Assembly (NCBI GenBank): GCA_022800815.1
Contig: JAAWRC010000015.1
Span: 1-64,000 of the forward strand
Length of the DNA stretch: 64,000 bases
Direction: 5' to 3'
DNA from: Lachnospiraceae bacterium
GTDB lineage: Bacteria; Bacillota; Clostridia; Lachnospirales; Lachnospiraceae
Positions 36,430 to 45,133 of the stretch are shown piece after piece. Numbering within the stretch: position 1 is the stretch's first letter; every line of letters starts with the position of its first letter. A model generated the notes under the pieces. The model was not told the origin of the DNA and searched no databases. It saw nothing but the letters and a program-made list of their open reading frames with translations. The position numbers and the translations under genes are program-made.

Positions 36430-37365
36430 ATGATGAGACGGATCAAATTAGTGGTGGCCTATGACGGCACCGATTACTGCGGCTTCCAGTTTCAGAAGAA
36501 CGGTCCCACCATCGAGGCGGAGTTAAACCGGGCCCTCTCGGAGCTCACCGGGGAGGATGTCCGTGTGACGGGGGCCAGCAGGACGGATGCGGGTGTCCAC
36601 GCCCTGGGAAATATCGCCGTGTTCAATACGGAGAGCCGGATCCCTGCGGAAAAATTCAGCTATGCCTTGAACAGCCGCCTGCCGGAGGACATCGCCGTCC
36701 AGTCTTCGGAGGAGGTTGCGGTTTCCTACCATCCTCGGAAATGCAATTCCGTGAAAACATATGAGTACCGGATCCTGAATCGGCGGTTCCCCGATCCCAC
36801 CAGACGGCGAAACGCTGCCTTCTGCCACTGGCCTCTGGATGCGGAGCACATGCGGGCGGCGGCGGCTTATCTCGTGGGGGAGCATGATTTTGCAAGCTTC
36901 TGCTCGGCGGGGAGTCAGGCAGAGGACACGGTGCGCAGGCTCTATGAGGCGTCCGTGACTAGGACGGGAGACCTCATCACCGTCCGCCTCTCCGGAAACG
37001 GTTTCCTCTATAATATGGTAAGAATCATTGCGGGAACCCTCATGAGCATCGGCCAGGGGACCTTTCCCCCGGAGCACATGAGGGGAGTCTTAAACGCCAG
37101 GGACCGGCGGAGGGCGGGCGTGAAGGCGCCGGCCGAGGGGCTGACCCTGATCTCCATCGTCCCGGCCGGGGAGCCGGAGCCTTACGAGCGGAACGTTAAC
37201 GACTGGATCGATTATTCTCTGGACCGGACCGCTCTCCGCACGGAGGGGCGGATCACCATGACCATCCATCGATGTCTGGAGGGAGAGCGGGAGCGGATGA
37301 TTGCCCATGCGAAAAAGCAGGCGTTCTGGGACGGGGCGGAGGAATTTCTGGTACAAAACGGCTGA
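36430..37365 (+). CDS. truA: tRNA pseudouridine(38-40) synthase TruA, extended
   Basis: 311 residues. VVAYDGTDYCGFQFQ near the N-terminus and the catalytic Asp in GASRTDAGVHALG near 55 identify TruA, which isomerises U38-U40 in tRNA anticodon arms. Typical TruA is about 245-260 residues. Here a ~55-residue tail follows the usual end (from about residue 255, starting EPEPYERNVNDWIDY); its role is unknown. The start may be 36430 or 36433. Last gene before the rplM promoter. Confidence 0.93.
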   Translation: MMRRIKLVVAYDGTDYCGFQFQKNGPTIEAELNRALSELTGEDVRVTGASRTDAGVHALGNIAVFNTESRIPAEKFSYALNSRLPEDIAVQSSEEVAVSYHPRKCNSVKTYEYRILNRRFPDPTRRRNAAFCHWPLDAEHMRAAAAYLVGEHDFASFCSAGSQAEDTVRRLYEASVTRTGDLITVRLSGNGFLYNMVRIIAGTLMSIGQGTFPPEHMRGVLNARDRRRAGVKAPAEGLTLISIVPAGEPEPYERNVNDWIDYSLDRTALRTEGRITMTIHRCLEGERERMIAHAKKQAFWDGAEEFLVQNG

Positions 37366-37380
37366 AGTGCGGCTGAAATG

Positions 37381-37395
37381 CGGAAACTCGGGAAA
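37381..37395 (+). promoter_or_regulatory. Recurrent upstream promoter motif, copy 2
   Basis: CGGAAACTCGGGAAA differs from the copy at 71-85 at two positions and ends 6 nt before the rplM -35 box. Confidence 0.35.
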
Positions 37396-37401
37396 AATTG
37401 A

Positions 37402-37430
37402 TTGACACGCCCCGGAGAGTGTACTATAAT
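37402..37430 (+). promoter_or_regulatory. Promoter of rplM-rpsI
   Basis: TTGACA (37402-37407), a 17-bp spacer and TATAAT (37425-37430): a full consensus promoter. The ~150-nt leader before rplM is long enough to hold an autoregulatory L13 leader. I see structured segments but did not fold it. Confidence 0.85.
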
Positions 37431-37592
37431 ATAAAAGCTGCGGCGCTTTCTTTGCGTCCAAAAACAGGTCTATTGACTGGCTGGTCAGGGAAAACCAAAG
37501 CCCCGGAGTTCCGGATCCGCCGTACAAATAGAGACAAGAATCAGCGTCGATATTAGAATCTTTGAAAGGTGAAATCCAAGGAGGTCAAACCA

Positions 37593-38021
37593 ATGAAAAC
37601 ATTTATGGCTAGCCCGTCAACCATTGAGAGAAAATGGTATGTCGTTGACGCTTCCGCATATACATTAGGACGTCTGGCATCTGAAGTCGCATCCGTCCTC
37701 AGAGGCAAGAACAAGCCCACGTTCACGCCCAACATGGATACCGGCGATTACGTGATCGTCGTGAACGCAGAGAAGGTCCAGGTTACCGGAAAGAAACTGG
37801 ACCAGAAGATCTACTACAGACATTCCGAGTACGTTGGCGGCATGAAGGAGACGACGCTTCGGGAGATGATGGCGAAGAAGCCGGAGAGAGTCATCGAACT
37901 GGCTGTGAAGGGAATGCTTCCCAAGGGACCTTTAGGCAGAGCGATGTTCGGCAAGCTTCACGTGTACGCTGGCCCTGACCACAAGCAGCAGGCCCAGAAA
38001 CCGGAAGTTCTGACATTTTAA
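37593..38021 (+). CDS. rplM: 50S ribosomal protein L13
   Basis: 142 residues, normal length. [20 protein letters not shown], the [12 protein letters not shown] segment and [13 protein letters not shown] are L13 hallmarks. It assembles early into the large subunit. ATG 37593 follows AAGGAGG; the usual partner rpsI is 29 bp downstream. Confidence 0.97.
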   Translation: MKTFMASPSTIERKWYVVDASAYTLGRLASEVASVLRGKNKPTFTPNMDTGDYVIVVNAEKVQVTGKKLDQKIYYRHSEYVGGMKETTLREMMAKKPERVIELAVKGMLPKGPLGRAMFGKLHVYAGPDHKQQAQKPEVLTF

Positions 38022-38050
38022 TCGAAAGGTACTGAAAGGAGGAAATTACA

Positions 38051-38443
38051 GTGGCTAATTCAAAATTCTACGGAACAGGCAGAAGGAAAAAATCGATCGC
38101 AAGAGTTTATCTGTCTGCCGGCACAGGAAAGATCACCATCAACAAGAGAGACATAGATGATTACTTTGGCCTTGAGACTCTGAAGGTCGTGGTTCGTCAG
38201 CCCTTCACCGCAACCGAGACCGAGGGCAAGTTCGACGTCATGGTAAACGTTCACGGCGGCGGCTTCACCGGCCAGGCCGGAGCCATCCGTCACGGCATCT
38301 CCAGAGCCCTCCTGCAGGCGGATGCGGAGTATCGTCCCGCCCTCAAGAAGGCAGGTTACCTGACCCGCGACCCTCGTATGAAGGAGAGAAAGAAATACGG
38401 TCTCAAAGCCGCAAGACGTGCGCCTCAGTTCTCGAAGAGATAA
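38051..38443 (+). CDS. rpsI: 30S ribosomal protein S9
   Basis: 130 residues. [15 protein letters not shown] at the N-terminus and a C-terminus ending APQFSKR, whose Lys-Arg tail contacts the P-site tRNA. The start is GTG with AAAGGAGG upstream. Operon with rplM. Confidence 0.97.
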   Translation: MANSKFYGTGRRKKSIARVYLSAGTGKITINKRDIDDYFGLETLKVVVRQPFTATETEGKFDVMVNVHGGGFTGQAGAIRHGISRALLQADAEYRPALKKAGYLTRDPRMKERKKYGLKAARRAPQFSKR

Positions 38444-38510
38444 CTGTAAGACCATTAAAGAAACTAGTGAAGCCCTTGAAAGTCCGGTGTTTTCACAATG
38501 TCATTAACTT

Positions 38511-38554
38511 AAGGAATCTTTTGCATTTTGAATTGTAAAAGATTCCTTTTTTGA
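38511..38554 (+). terminator. Terminator of rplM-rpsI
   Basis: AAGGAATCTTTT (38511-38522) pairs perfectly with AAAAGATTCCTT (38537-38548), followed by more T residues. Confidence 0.9.
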
Positions 38555-38613
38555 GTGTTTTTAAATAAAGATTATATTTTACAGGACATTGCGGGGAATA
38601 AAAGACTTAAACC

Positions 38614-38642
38614 TTGCCATTTGTTTCGCTTCCCGATATAAT
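38614..38642 (+). promoter_or_regulatory. Promoter of deoB
   Basis: TTGCCA (38614-38619), a 17-bp spacer and TATAAT (38637-38642), 46 bp before the deoB start. Confidence 0.75.
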
Positions 38643-38688
38643 AAAGGAAAGAAAAATCTGCATGAGGACAGCGGAGAGGGGGAATTTG

Positions 38689-39882
38689 ATGAAACGGGTA
38701 TTTCTGATCGTGCTGGACAGCGTCGGCATCGGGGAAATGCCGGATGCGGGGGAGTACGGGGACGAGGGCAGCAACACGCTCCGGGCCTGTGTGAAGAGCG
38801 ACCGGTACTCCGTGCCCAATCTGGAAAGGCTGGGGCTCGGTGCCATAGACGGCGTGAGGGATTGGTATCCGAGGTCTGCGGGGGAGGCGGCCGGATATGC
38901 GGGAGCGGTCGGTCGGCTTAAGGAAGCTTCCAGGGGGAAGGATACGACCACCGGTCACTGGGAGATCGCCGGGCTGGTCTCTGAGACTCCCATGCCGCTC
39001 TTCCCGGAGGGGTTTCCCAGAGAGCTTCTGGACGAATTTGAGAGGCGGACCGGGAGGGGAATCCTCTGCAATCGGCCCTACTCCGGGACGGACGCCATCC
39101 GGGATTTCGGGGAGGAGCACATGAGGACGGGGGCTTTGATCGTCTATACGTCGGCGGACAGCGTCTTTCAGGTGGCGGCCCACGAGTCGGTGGTTCCCGT
39201 GGAAGAACTGTATCGGATCTGCGAGACGGCCAGGGAACTCTGCGTTGGGAAATTCGGCGTGGGCCGGGTGATCGCCAGACCCTTTGAGGGGGAACCGGGG
39301 AGTTTTAGGCGGACCGAGCGGCGCCATGACTTTTCCCTGCTTCCGCCAAAGGACACCATGCTGGACGTCCTGCTTGCGGGCGGGAAGGAAGTTTTGGCGG
39401 TGGGGAAGATCAACGACATTTTTGCGGGAAAGGGCATCGGGGAGTTCGTCCGCACGTCGGGGAATGCCGACGGGATCGACAGGACCATCGAGTACATGAA
39501 GCGGGATTTTGAGGGGCTCTGCTTTACGAACCTGGTGGACTATGACATGCTCTACGGACACCGCAACGACGTGGACGGCTATGCGGAGGCGCTGACGTAT
39601 TTTGACGGACGGCTTCCGGAGCTGCTCGCACTTCTCGGGGAGGAGGACGTTCTGATGATCACGGCAGACCATGGCTGCGACCCCTCGACGCCCTCCACCG
39701 ACCATTCCAGGGAATACGTCCCCCTGGTGATGGCGGGGGGGCCCATAAAGGCGGGGGCCGGCATTGGGACCAGGGAGACCTTCGCCGATATCGGCGCCAC
39801 GATCCTGGATTATTTTGGCCTGAAAGGCGGGATTTCCGGGAAGAGCTTCCTGAAAGAAATCTGTGATTCCCATATTTTATAG
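38689..39882 (+). CDS. deoB: Phosphopentomutase
   Basis: 397 residues, normal length. It belongs to the alkaline-phosphatase superfamily: metal-binding LDSVGIGEMPDA near the N-terminus, TTGHWEIAG near residue 87 and ADHGCDPSTPSTDHS near 323-337. It interconverts (deoxy)ribose-1-phosphate and -5-phosphate, linking nucleoside salvage to the pentose-phosphate pathway. ATG 38689 follows GAGGGGG. Monocistronic, bounded by a promoter and a terminator. Confidence 0.95.
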   Translation: MKRVFLIVLDSVGIGEMPDAGEYGDEGSNTLRACVKSDRYSVPNLERLGLGAIDGVRDWYPRSAGEAAGYAGAVGRLKEASRGKDTTTGHWEIAGLVSETPMPLFPEGFPRELLDEFERRTGRGILCNRPYSGTDAIRDFGEEHMRTGALIVYTSADSVFQVAAHESVVPVEELYRICETARELCVGKFGVGRVIARPFEGEPGSFRRTERRHDFSLLPPKDTMLDVLLAGGKEVLAVGKINDIFAGKGIGEFVRTSGNADGIDRTIEYMKRDFEGLCFTNLVDYDMLYGHRNDVDGYAEALTYFDGRLPELLALLGEEDVLMITADHGCDPSTPSTDHSREYVPLVMAGGPIKAGAGIGTRETFADIGATILDYFGLKGGISGKSFLKEICDSHIL

Positions 39883-39891
39883 GAAAAAAAC

Positions 39892-39941
39892 GACAAGATC
39901 TGCCACCATGCGGGGAAAAATCCGGTGCGGCAGGTCTTGTC
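39892..39941. terminator. Convergent terminator between deoB and the DtxR-like gene
   Basis: GACAAGATCTGCC (39892-39904) pairs with GGCAGGTCTTGTC (39929-39941), a 13-bp stem with one G-T pair between two converging genes. Confidence 0.65.
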
Positions 39942-40037
39942 AGATTCTTTGCGCCTCCCTCGAAGGGCGCTCGGTGAACGGCGGGCAGCTTTGCCGTTTG
40001 CCATGCGTGCGGGAGCGCATGAAGAGATATGTAACCG

Positions 40038-40406
40038 TCATTTCGGGCCGGCCACGTGTTTTTTGATGGCGGCAAAGGTTTCGGCGCTGATGACGTGCTC
40101 GATCCGGCAGGCGTCCTCCCTGGCGGTTTTTTCCGATATGCCGATCTGAATGAACCAGTCGGAGAGCAGGGTGTGCCGTTCGTAGATGGTCTCTGCGATC
40201 CGGCGGCCGGATTCCGTGAGGGTGATGTAGCCGTCACCGTCCACAAGAATGTGCCCGGCGTTTCTCAGGTTTTTCATGGCGACGCTGACGCTGGGTTTGG
40301 AAAACTCCAGTTCGTTGGCGATGTCGATGGAGCGAACATTGCCGTTTTTCTGACTCAGAATTAAAATAGTTTCCAGATAATTTTCAGCGGATTCGCGAAT
40401 TTTCAT
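40038..40406 (-). CDS. DtxR/MntR-family metal-dependent repressor
   Basis: 122 residues: an N-terminal winged helix (SIDIANELEFSKPSVSVAMKNL) and a dimerisation/metal domain with His/Glu/Cys ligands (ERHTLLSDWF, DACRIEHVIS). The SH3-like third domain of DtxR is absent, as in MntR. It would sense Mn(II) or Fe(II). It is divergent from the DUF975 membrane protein and has its own promoter (TTGCAA 40473-40468, TATACT 40450-40445 on the minus strand, 17-bp spacer). No transporter gene is adjacent. Confidence 0.88.
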   Translation of the reverse strand: MKIRESAENYLETILILSQKNGNVRSIDIANELEFSKPSVSVAMKNLRNAGHILVDGDGYITLTESGRRIAETIYERHTLLSDWFIQIGISEKTAREDACRIEHVISAETFAAIKKHVAGPK

Positions 40407-40444
40407 TCAGTTACCCTCCCCTTCCGAGCGTTTGATTGCCCTAT

Positions 40445-40473
40445 AGTATAGCATAAATGCCGGGATCTTGCAA
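40445..40473 (-). promoter_or_regulatory. Promoter of the DtxR/MntR-like gene
   Basis: On the minus strand: TTGCAA, 17 bp, TATACT. The transcript would begin about 30-35 bp before the start codon. Confidence 0.65.
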
Positions 40474-40583
40474 TGGCAGACAATTGTGCGTGATTCAAAC
40501 ACAATAATTATGTTCTATACAAATCGACGGTTTTGTGGTATACTAATATGATACTTTTTTGAGAGATATGGGATGGAATTTAT

Positions 40584-42317
40584 ATGTGGAGCAGACGGGA
40601 ACTGAAACGAGGCAGCAGAGGCATCATGAAAAAGCATTACTGGCGGGTGGTTGCCATCTGCTTCATCGTGGCCTTTTTGTCGGGCAGCAGCAATGACACC
40701 TTTTCGGCGGTGTTTTTTTATGACTCCTCCAAGGAGGCGATCGACGCAGTCCAGGAGAATACGGTTTTTGACATCAATGACATTCAGGAGAAGAAGCCTC
40801 TGGATTACCTTCTGGAGAAGTTTGAAAAGAGGAGTGAGGAGGAGCGGGAGGTTATGGAGCGGAGCCCTTACAAGGAGGGGGTGTTCTCCGCCATCTTCAA
40901 CCGGGCGGTGGCGACCGGTTCCGTTTTTTCCGGCATCATCGCTCTGTTTTTGGACCCGATCCTGGAGGGGGCGTGGCTGTCCCTCATTTCTGCGGCGGCC
41001 GGTGCGGCCCTTCTGTTTTTCTGGTGGCTTCTGGTGCGGAACATTCTCCAGGTGGGGAGCTGCCGTTTTTTCCTGGAGAGTCATACCTATAAAAATACAA
41101 GGGGGAACCGGATCTTCTTCCTATACAAGGTGGGGCGCACGTGGCGGGTGGCCCTGATCATGCTTCGGAAATTCCTCTACCATTGGCTATGGTCCCTGAC
41201 GATCGTCGGAGGCTGGATCAAGGGCTATTCCTATCTGATGGTGCCCTATCTGGCGGCAGAAAATCCGGATCTGAAGGGCGGGGAGGCCATCCGTGTTTCC
41301 AGGCAGATGATGAAGGGGAATAAGTGGCGGGCCTTTCTCCTGGACTGCTCCTTTTTGGGCTGGCATCTGTTGAGCTTTCTCACCCTGGGGCTGGTCGACG
41401 TCCTCTATGCGAATCCCTACAAGGCCGGGGCCAGGGCGGAGCTTTACCTGGCCCTCAGGGAACGGGCGTTGGAGGAGGAGGCGGGGTACTGTCACGTGTT
41501 CACGGACGCTTTCCTGACCCGTCCGCCGAAGGAGGAAGAGCTCCGGGCGGCATTTTTGCGGGAGGCCGTCCTGGAGGAGGGGCCCGACTGGAAGGCGCAG
41601 CGGGAGAATGTCCGGAAAGCGGACTTCGACGTGCTGGAGGAATATCCGGCAATCCTCTTCACGCTTCCCGAGGAACTCCGCATCAAACGGCCGGGGATCG
41701 ATTATCACTGCAAGTATGGGATTACGGGGATCATCCTGTTGTTTTTCATCTTCTCCTTTGCGGGCTGGTGCTGGGAGGTGGGGCTCCACATGGTCCAGAG
41801 CGGGGAGTTCGTCAACCGGGGCGTGTTCCACGGGCCCTGGCTTCCCATCTACGGCTCGGGAGGAGTCCTGGTGCTGGTGGTCCTTGGGAAGCTGCGGGAC
41901 CGTCCGGTGGCCACCTTCTTTATGACGGTCCTGCTCTGCGGCATCGTGGAATATGTGACCAGTTGGGGGTTGGAGCAGATGTACGGGGTTCGCTGGTGGG
42001 ATTACAGCGGCTATTTCCTTCAGCTAAACGGACGAGTCTGTGCGGAGGGGCTTCTGGTGTTCGGCCTGGGCGGCTGTGCGTTCATCTACATTCTGGCACC
42101 TCTGATGATGGAGCACGGAATCCGGCGCCTGTCCATGAAGGTGCGGCTTCTTCTGTGCGCCCTGCTCCTGGTCCTGTTTGCGTTGGATTTCTGGTACTCC
42201 AGGGAGGCACCCAACAGCGGGGAGGGTATCAGCGGCCGGAGGGAGACGTTTTTTCAGGCGGATTCCTCCGGGGGAGTCCGGACAGAAGGAACCAGGCAAA
42301 GAGGATGCTGCCTTTGA
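40584..42317 (+). CDS. DUF975-CmpB membrane fusion protein
   Basis: 577 residues. The N-terminal ~300 residues match DUF975 (RRELKRGSRGIMKKHYWR, several membrane helices, SYLMVPYLAAENPDLKG). The C-terminal ~190 residues match the ABC_trans_CmpB family of membrane proteins (FAGWCWEVGLHMVQSGEFVN, NRGVFHGPWLPIYG, EYVTSWGLEQMYG). The two families occur together in Clostridia; function unknown. The start at 40584 gives the DUF975-type N-terminus despite a weak ribosome site. Its last 89 bp overlap the convergent MATE gene. Confidence 0.8.
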   Translation: MWSRRELKRGSRGIMKKHYWRVVAICFIVAFLSGSSNDTFSAVFFYDSSKEAIDAVQENTVFDINDIQEKKPLDYLLEKFEKRSEEEREVMERSPYKEGVFSAIFNRAVATGSVFSGIIALFLDPILEGAWLSLISAAAGAALLFFWWLLVRNILQVGSCRFFLESHTYKNTRGNRIFFLYKVGRTWRVALIMLRKFLYHWLWSLTIVGGWIKGYSYLMVPYLAAENPDLKGGEAIRVSRQMMKGNKWRAFLLDCSFLGWHLLSFLTLGLVDVLYANPYKAGARAELYLALRERALEEEAGYCHVFTDAFLTRPPKEEELRAAFLREAVLEEGPDWKAQRENVRKADFDVLEEYPAILFTLPEELRIKRPGIDYHCKYGITGIILLFFIFSFAGWCWEVGLHMVQSGEFVNRGVFHGPWLPIYGSGGVLVLVVLGKLRDRPVATFFMTVLLCGIVEYVTSWGLEQMYGVRWWDYSGYFLQLNGRVCAEGLLVFGLGGCAFIYILAPLMMEHGIRRLSMKVRLLLCALLLVLFALDFWYSREAPNSGEGISGRRETFFQADSSGGVRTEGTRQRGCCL

Positions 42318-43602
42318 ATATGCTGGAAACGGTGATGCTCCACCAGATGCCGTCAAGCCCCAGGGGGGTTTTCGTGAGGACCATGGCGGCCGGGATCCGG
42401 ATGGAGGTGAAGAGGATGCCCACCAGGGAAGGCGGCAGGGTCCTTCCCAGGCCGGAGAAGGCGCCGGCGGTGGTGATCTCCACGCACATGAAAAGCTGGG
42501 AGAGACTTAAGATCTTCAGGTACTGGACGCCCATGGGGAGGACTTCGGCATCCGGGATGAAGAACCGGAAAATGGGAGCCGGCAGGGTGAAGAGGACCAG
42601 GTTGCAGAACAGTCCCCAGAGGACGATGACGGTCATGGAGACGCAGTAGCCCTTCCGGATGCGGGAATGGTTCCCGGCCCCGAAATTCTGGGCGACAAAG
42701 GCGTTGACCGCAGCGGAGAAGCCCTCCGCAGTCATCCAGGAGATGGATTCGATCTGACTGCCGACCTTCTGGACCGCCACGGCGGCATCGCCCCAGCCGG
42801 CGATCATTCTCGCAATGCACATGGAAATGGCGGAGAAGGCCATGTTCTGGAGCGAGGAGGGAAGGCCGATACGGACAATGGCCAGAACCCGGCGGCGGTC
42901 CGGCTTTTGGAGGAGTCTAATACCGGAAAAGAGCAGTGGTTCCCGCCGGGCGCAGAGGAAGAACAGGAGGAACACGAAGGCCTGGGATCCCACCGTGGCG
43001 GCGGCGGCTCCGGCCACTCCCATGGCGGGTACGGGACCGGGGCCGAAAATGAGGAGCGGGTCCAGCAGGATGTTCAGGGCCATGCCGGCGGCGTTGGCCA
43101 GAAAGGGCGTCCTGCTGTTTCCCATGGCGGTGAAGAGCCTGGTGAGAATCTGGTTCAGAATGGGAAAGATCACGAGGCCGCAGGTGATGACCAGGTAGAG
43201 CCTGGCATCCGCAATGACGGAGGCGGAATTCAGACGGAAAAACCCGATCAGCGGCCGGTTCATGAGGACGCAGAAGAGCCCGAAGAGAACGGAGAGGGAG
43301 AGGCCCATCTGGATGGAGATTCGGGCGTAGGAGGCGGCTTCCTCCCGATCCCCCGCCCCCAATTTCTGGGCGACCAGGATCTGCCCGCCGGTGCTGGCGA
43401 CGAGACCGAGTCCCAGGGACAGCCAGGAGAACATGCCGGAAGCGCCCACGGCGGCCACGGCCCCCGCGCTCAGGCGGCCGATCCAGATCATGTCGGTTAA
43501 GTTGTAGGCCATCTGCACCAGGGAGGTGAGCATGATGGGAAGCGCCAGGGAGGCGAGGGCGGGAAAGATCTTGCCCTCCAGCAGGTCCACGTTTCGTTTC
43601 AT
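42229..43602 (-). CDS. MATE-family efflux transporter
   Basis: 457 residues with about twelve membrane segments. Typical MATE features are LASLALPIMLTSLVQMAYNLTD at the start, the repeat after residue ~230, and GLPSSLQNMAFS. It likely exports drugs or metabolites by Na+ or H+ antiport. Its 3' end overlaps the convergent DUF975-CmpB gene by 89 bp. Promoter TTGCCA-17-TACAAT lies at 43680-43652 (minus strand). Confidence 0.92.
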   Translation of the reverse strand: MKRNVDLLEGKIFPALASLALPIMLTSLVQMAYNLTDMIWIGRLSAGAVAAVGASGMFSWLSLGLGLVASTGGQILVAQKLGAGDREEAASYARISIQMGLSLSVLFGLFCVLMNRPLIGFFRLNSASVIADARLYLVITCGLVIFPILNQILTRLFTAMGNSRTPFLANAAGMALNILLDPLLIFGPGPVPAMGVAGAAAATVGSQAFVFLLFFLCARREPLLFSGIRLLQKPDRRRVLAIVRIGLPSSLQNMAFSAISMCIARMIAGWGDAAVAVQKVGSQIESISWMTAEGFSAAVNAFVAQNFGAGNHSRIRKGYCVSMTVIVLWGLFCNLVLFTLPAPIFRFFIPDAEVLPMGVQYLKILSLSQLFMCVEITTAGAFSGLGRTLPPSLVGILFTSIRIPAAMVLTKTPLGLDGIWWSITVSSIFKGSILFAWFLLSGLPRRNPPEKTSPSGR

Positions 43603-43651
43603 GAGAGGGTCTCCTTTTGTATGTAATAGACTTTTGCATGTAATAGATTAG

Positions 43652-43680
43652 ATTGTAGCAAATCGGAGGGGAAATGGCAA
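43652..43680 (-). promoter_or_regulatory. Promoter of the MATE gene
   Basis: On the minus strand TTGCCA (43680-43675), 17 bp, TACAAT (43657-43652). The recurrent motif CGGAAACTCAAGAAA (43703-43689) ends exactly 8 nt upstream, the same offset as at the BREX promoter. Confidence 0.65.
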
Positions 43681-43682
43681 CG

Positions 43683-43926
43683 GATACTTTTCTTGAGTTT
43701 CCGTATTTTGTATTGTCGAGAGAAATACGGAAGAAAAGCGGTTCTTTTCACGCCGAAACACGCTTCCGCTCTTGAAAGCTCGTAGCGGTACTTAGAGCCT
43801 TCCTTCGCTTAGGCTCGGAACGCTCTAAGTACCGACGGCTTTCAAATGGTTTCGGCTTAGAAAAAACCGTTTTTCTTCCTGACTTTCCAAGCAAAATGCA
43901 AAATATGGAAAATCAAGATACTTTTC
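43683..43926. repeat. Long imperfect inverted repeat, possible MITE-like element
   Basis: Arms of about 105 nt (43693-43799 and 43812-43916) pair along most of their length. Perfect blocks are CGGTACTTAGAGC/GCTCTAAGTACCG (13 bp), TTGAAAGC/GCTTTCAA and GCCGAAAC/GTTTCGGC. The ends, TTGAGTTTCCGTATTTTG and the complement TTGATTTTCCATATTTTG, differ at two positions. A 10-bp direct repeat GATACTTTTC flanks the element (43683-43692 and 43917-43926), like a target-site duplication. It carries no gene and sits between divergent genes. Confidence 0.6.
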
Positions 43927-43953
43927 GATTCGGGATAGAAAGGGGAGACTTGA

Positions 43954-45126
43954 ATGGAGGAACAGACCGTGGAGGGGCGGGAACGGAGCAGGGTGGTGCT
44001 GGCGTACTGCGACTCCTATGAGGAGGAGGCGGTGTATCAGGCCCTTAAGGCGGGGGTGGAGGCCCTGGGGGGCATGGCGGCCTTTGTCAGACCGGAGGAG
44101 AAGGCGCTCTTAAAGCCGAACCTGGTGCGCAGGGCAAAGCTTTCCAGGGCCGTGGTGACCCACCCGGCGGTCATGGGGGCGGCAGCCAGGCTCCTTAGGG
44201 AGGCAGGGGTGCGAAAGATCACGGCGGGAGACTCCTGCGGAGTGGGGCAGGCGACGGCGGCGGCCGCCGCCGTGGGAATGGACGCAGTCCTGGAGCGGTA
44301 TCAGGTTCCCCTGGTGGATTTTACCGGAGCGGGGGAGGTTTCCTATGAGAAGGGCGTGCAGGCGAAGCGCTTCTTTTTGTCGAGGGAGGTCCTGGAGGCG
44401 GATGCCATCATCAATGTCTGCAAGATGAAGACCCACGCCCTGGAGCGGGTCACGGGAGCCGTGAAAAACATGTACGGCTGCGTCCACGGCCTTCACAAGG
44501 CGAAGGGACACACCCTCTATCCCAGCGCCGACAGCTTTGCGAGGATGCTCACGGACCTGAACCGGTTTCTTGCGCCGAGGCTTTACATCATGGACGGGAT
44601 CGTGGCCATGGAGGGGAACGGCCCCACCTCCGGCGACCCGGTTCCCATGAACGTATTGCTGCTGTCCCGGGACCCGGTGGCCCTGGACGGTGTCTTCTGC
44701 CGTCTGATCAATCTGAAACCGGAGCTGGTGCCGACCAATTACCATGGAGAAAAGCTGGGACTCGGCGTCTGGCAGGAGGAGCGGGTGGAGCTTGTCCTGG
44801 CGGCGGACGGGGAGACTGCCGAGATTTCCATGGGGGAGGCGGCAAGGAGGTTCGGCAAGGCGGACTTTGTCGTGGACAGAAGCCGGGTCAGGAGCGATTT
44901 CTGGGTGAAAATGGGCCGGTTTTTCAATGTGTTTCAGAAGAAGCCCTACGTGGACGGGGAAAAATGCGTGAAGTGCGGCGTCTGCGTGGAGAGCTGCCCG
45001 GTGGAGGGAAAGGCCCTTGCCTTTAAAAACGGACGGAAAGAGCCCCCGGTGTATGATTATAAGAAGTGTCTCCGCTGCTTCTGCTGTCAGGAGATGTGCC
45101 CTCACAAGGCCATCAAGGTGCGGTGA
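43954..45126 (+). CDS. DUF362 protein with two [4Fe-4S] ferredoxin motifs
   Basis: 390 residues. The N-terminal ~310 are DUF362 (LLKPNLVRRAKLSRAVVTHPA, GDSCGVG, KMKTHALERVTGAVKNMYG). The C-terminus has two ferredoxin motifs, CVKCGVCVESCPVEG near 334 and CLRCFCCQEMCPHKA near 374. It is a cytosolic iron-sulfur protein common in anaerobes, with a presumed electron-transfer role. It starts after AAAGGGGAG, 27 bp beyond the inverted repeat. Confidence 0.88.
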   Translation: MEEQTVEGRERSRVVLAYCDSYEEEAVYQALKAGVEALGGMAAFVRPEEKALLKPNLVRRAKLSRAVVTHPAVMGAAARLLREAGVRKITAGDSCGVGQATAAAAAVGMDAVLERYQVPLVDFTGAGEVSYEKGVQAKRFFLSREVLEADAIINVCKMKTHALERVTGAVKNMYGCVHGLHKAKGHTLYPSADSFARMLTDLNRFLAPRLYIMDGIVAMEGNGPTSGDPVPMNVLLLSRDPVALDGVFCRLINLKPELVPTNYHGEKLGLGVWQEERVELVLAADGETAEISMGEAARRFGKADFVVDRSRVRSDFWVKMGRFFNVFQKKPYVDGEKCVKCGVCVESCPVEGKALAFKNGRKEPPVYDYKKCLRCFCCQEMCPHKAIKVR

Positions 45127-45133
45127 GGGCCGC

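Noticed and set aside
38572..39873. 433-codon minus-strand ORF opposite deoB
   Set aside because: Antisense shadow of the phosphopentomutase gene.
41324..42649. 441-codon plus-strand ORF overlapping the DUF975-CmpB gene
   Set aside because: Frame-shifted shadow with Gly/Ala/Arg-rich sequence and no start signal.
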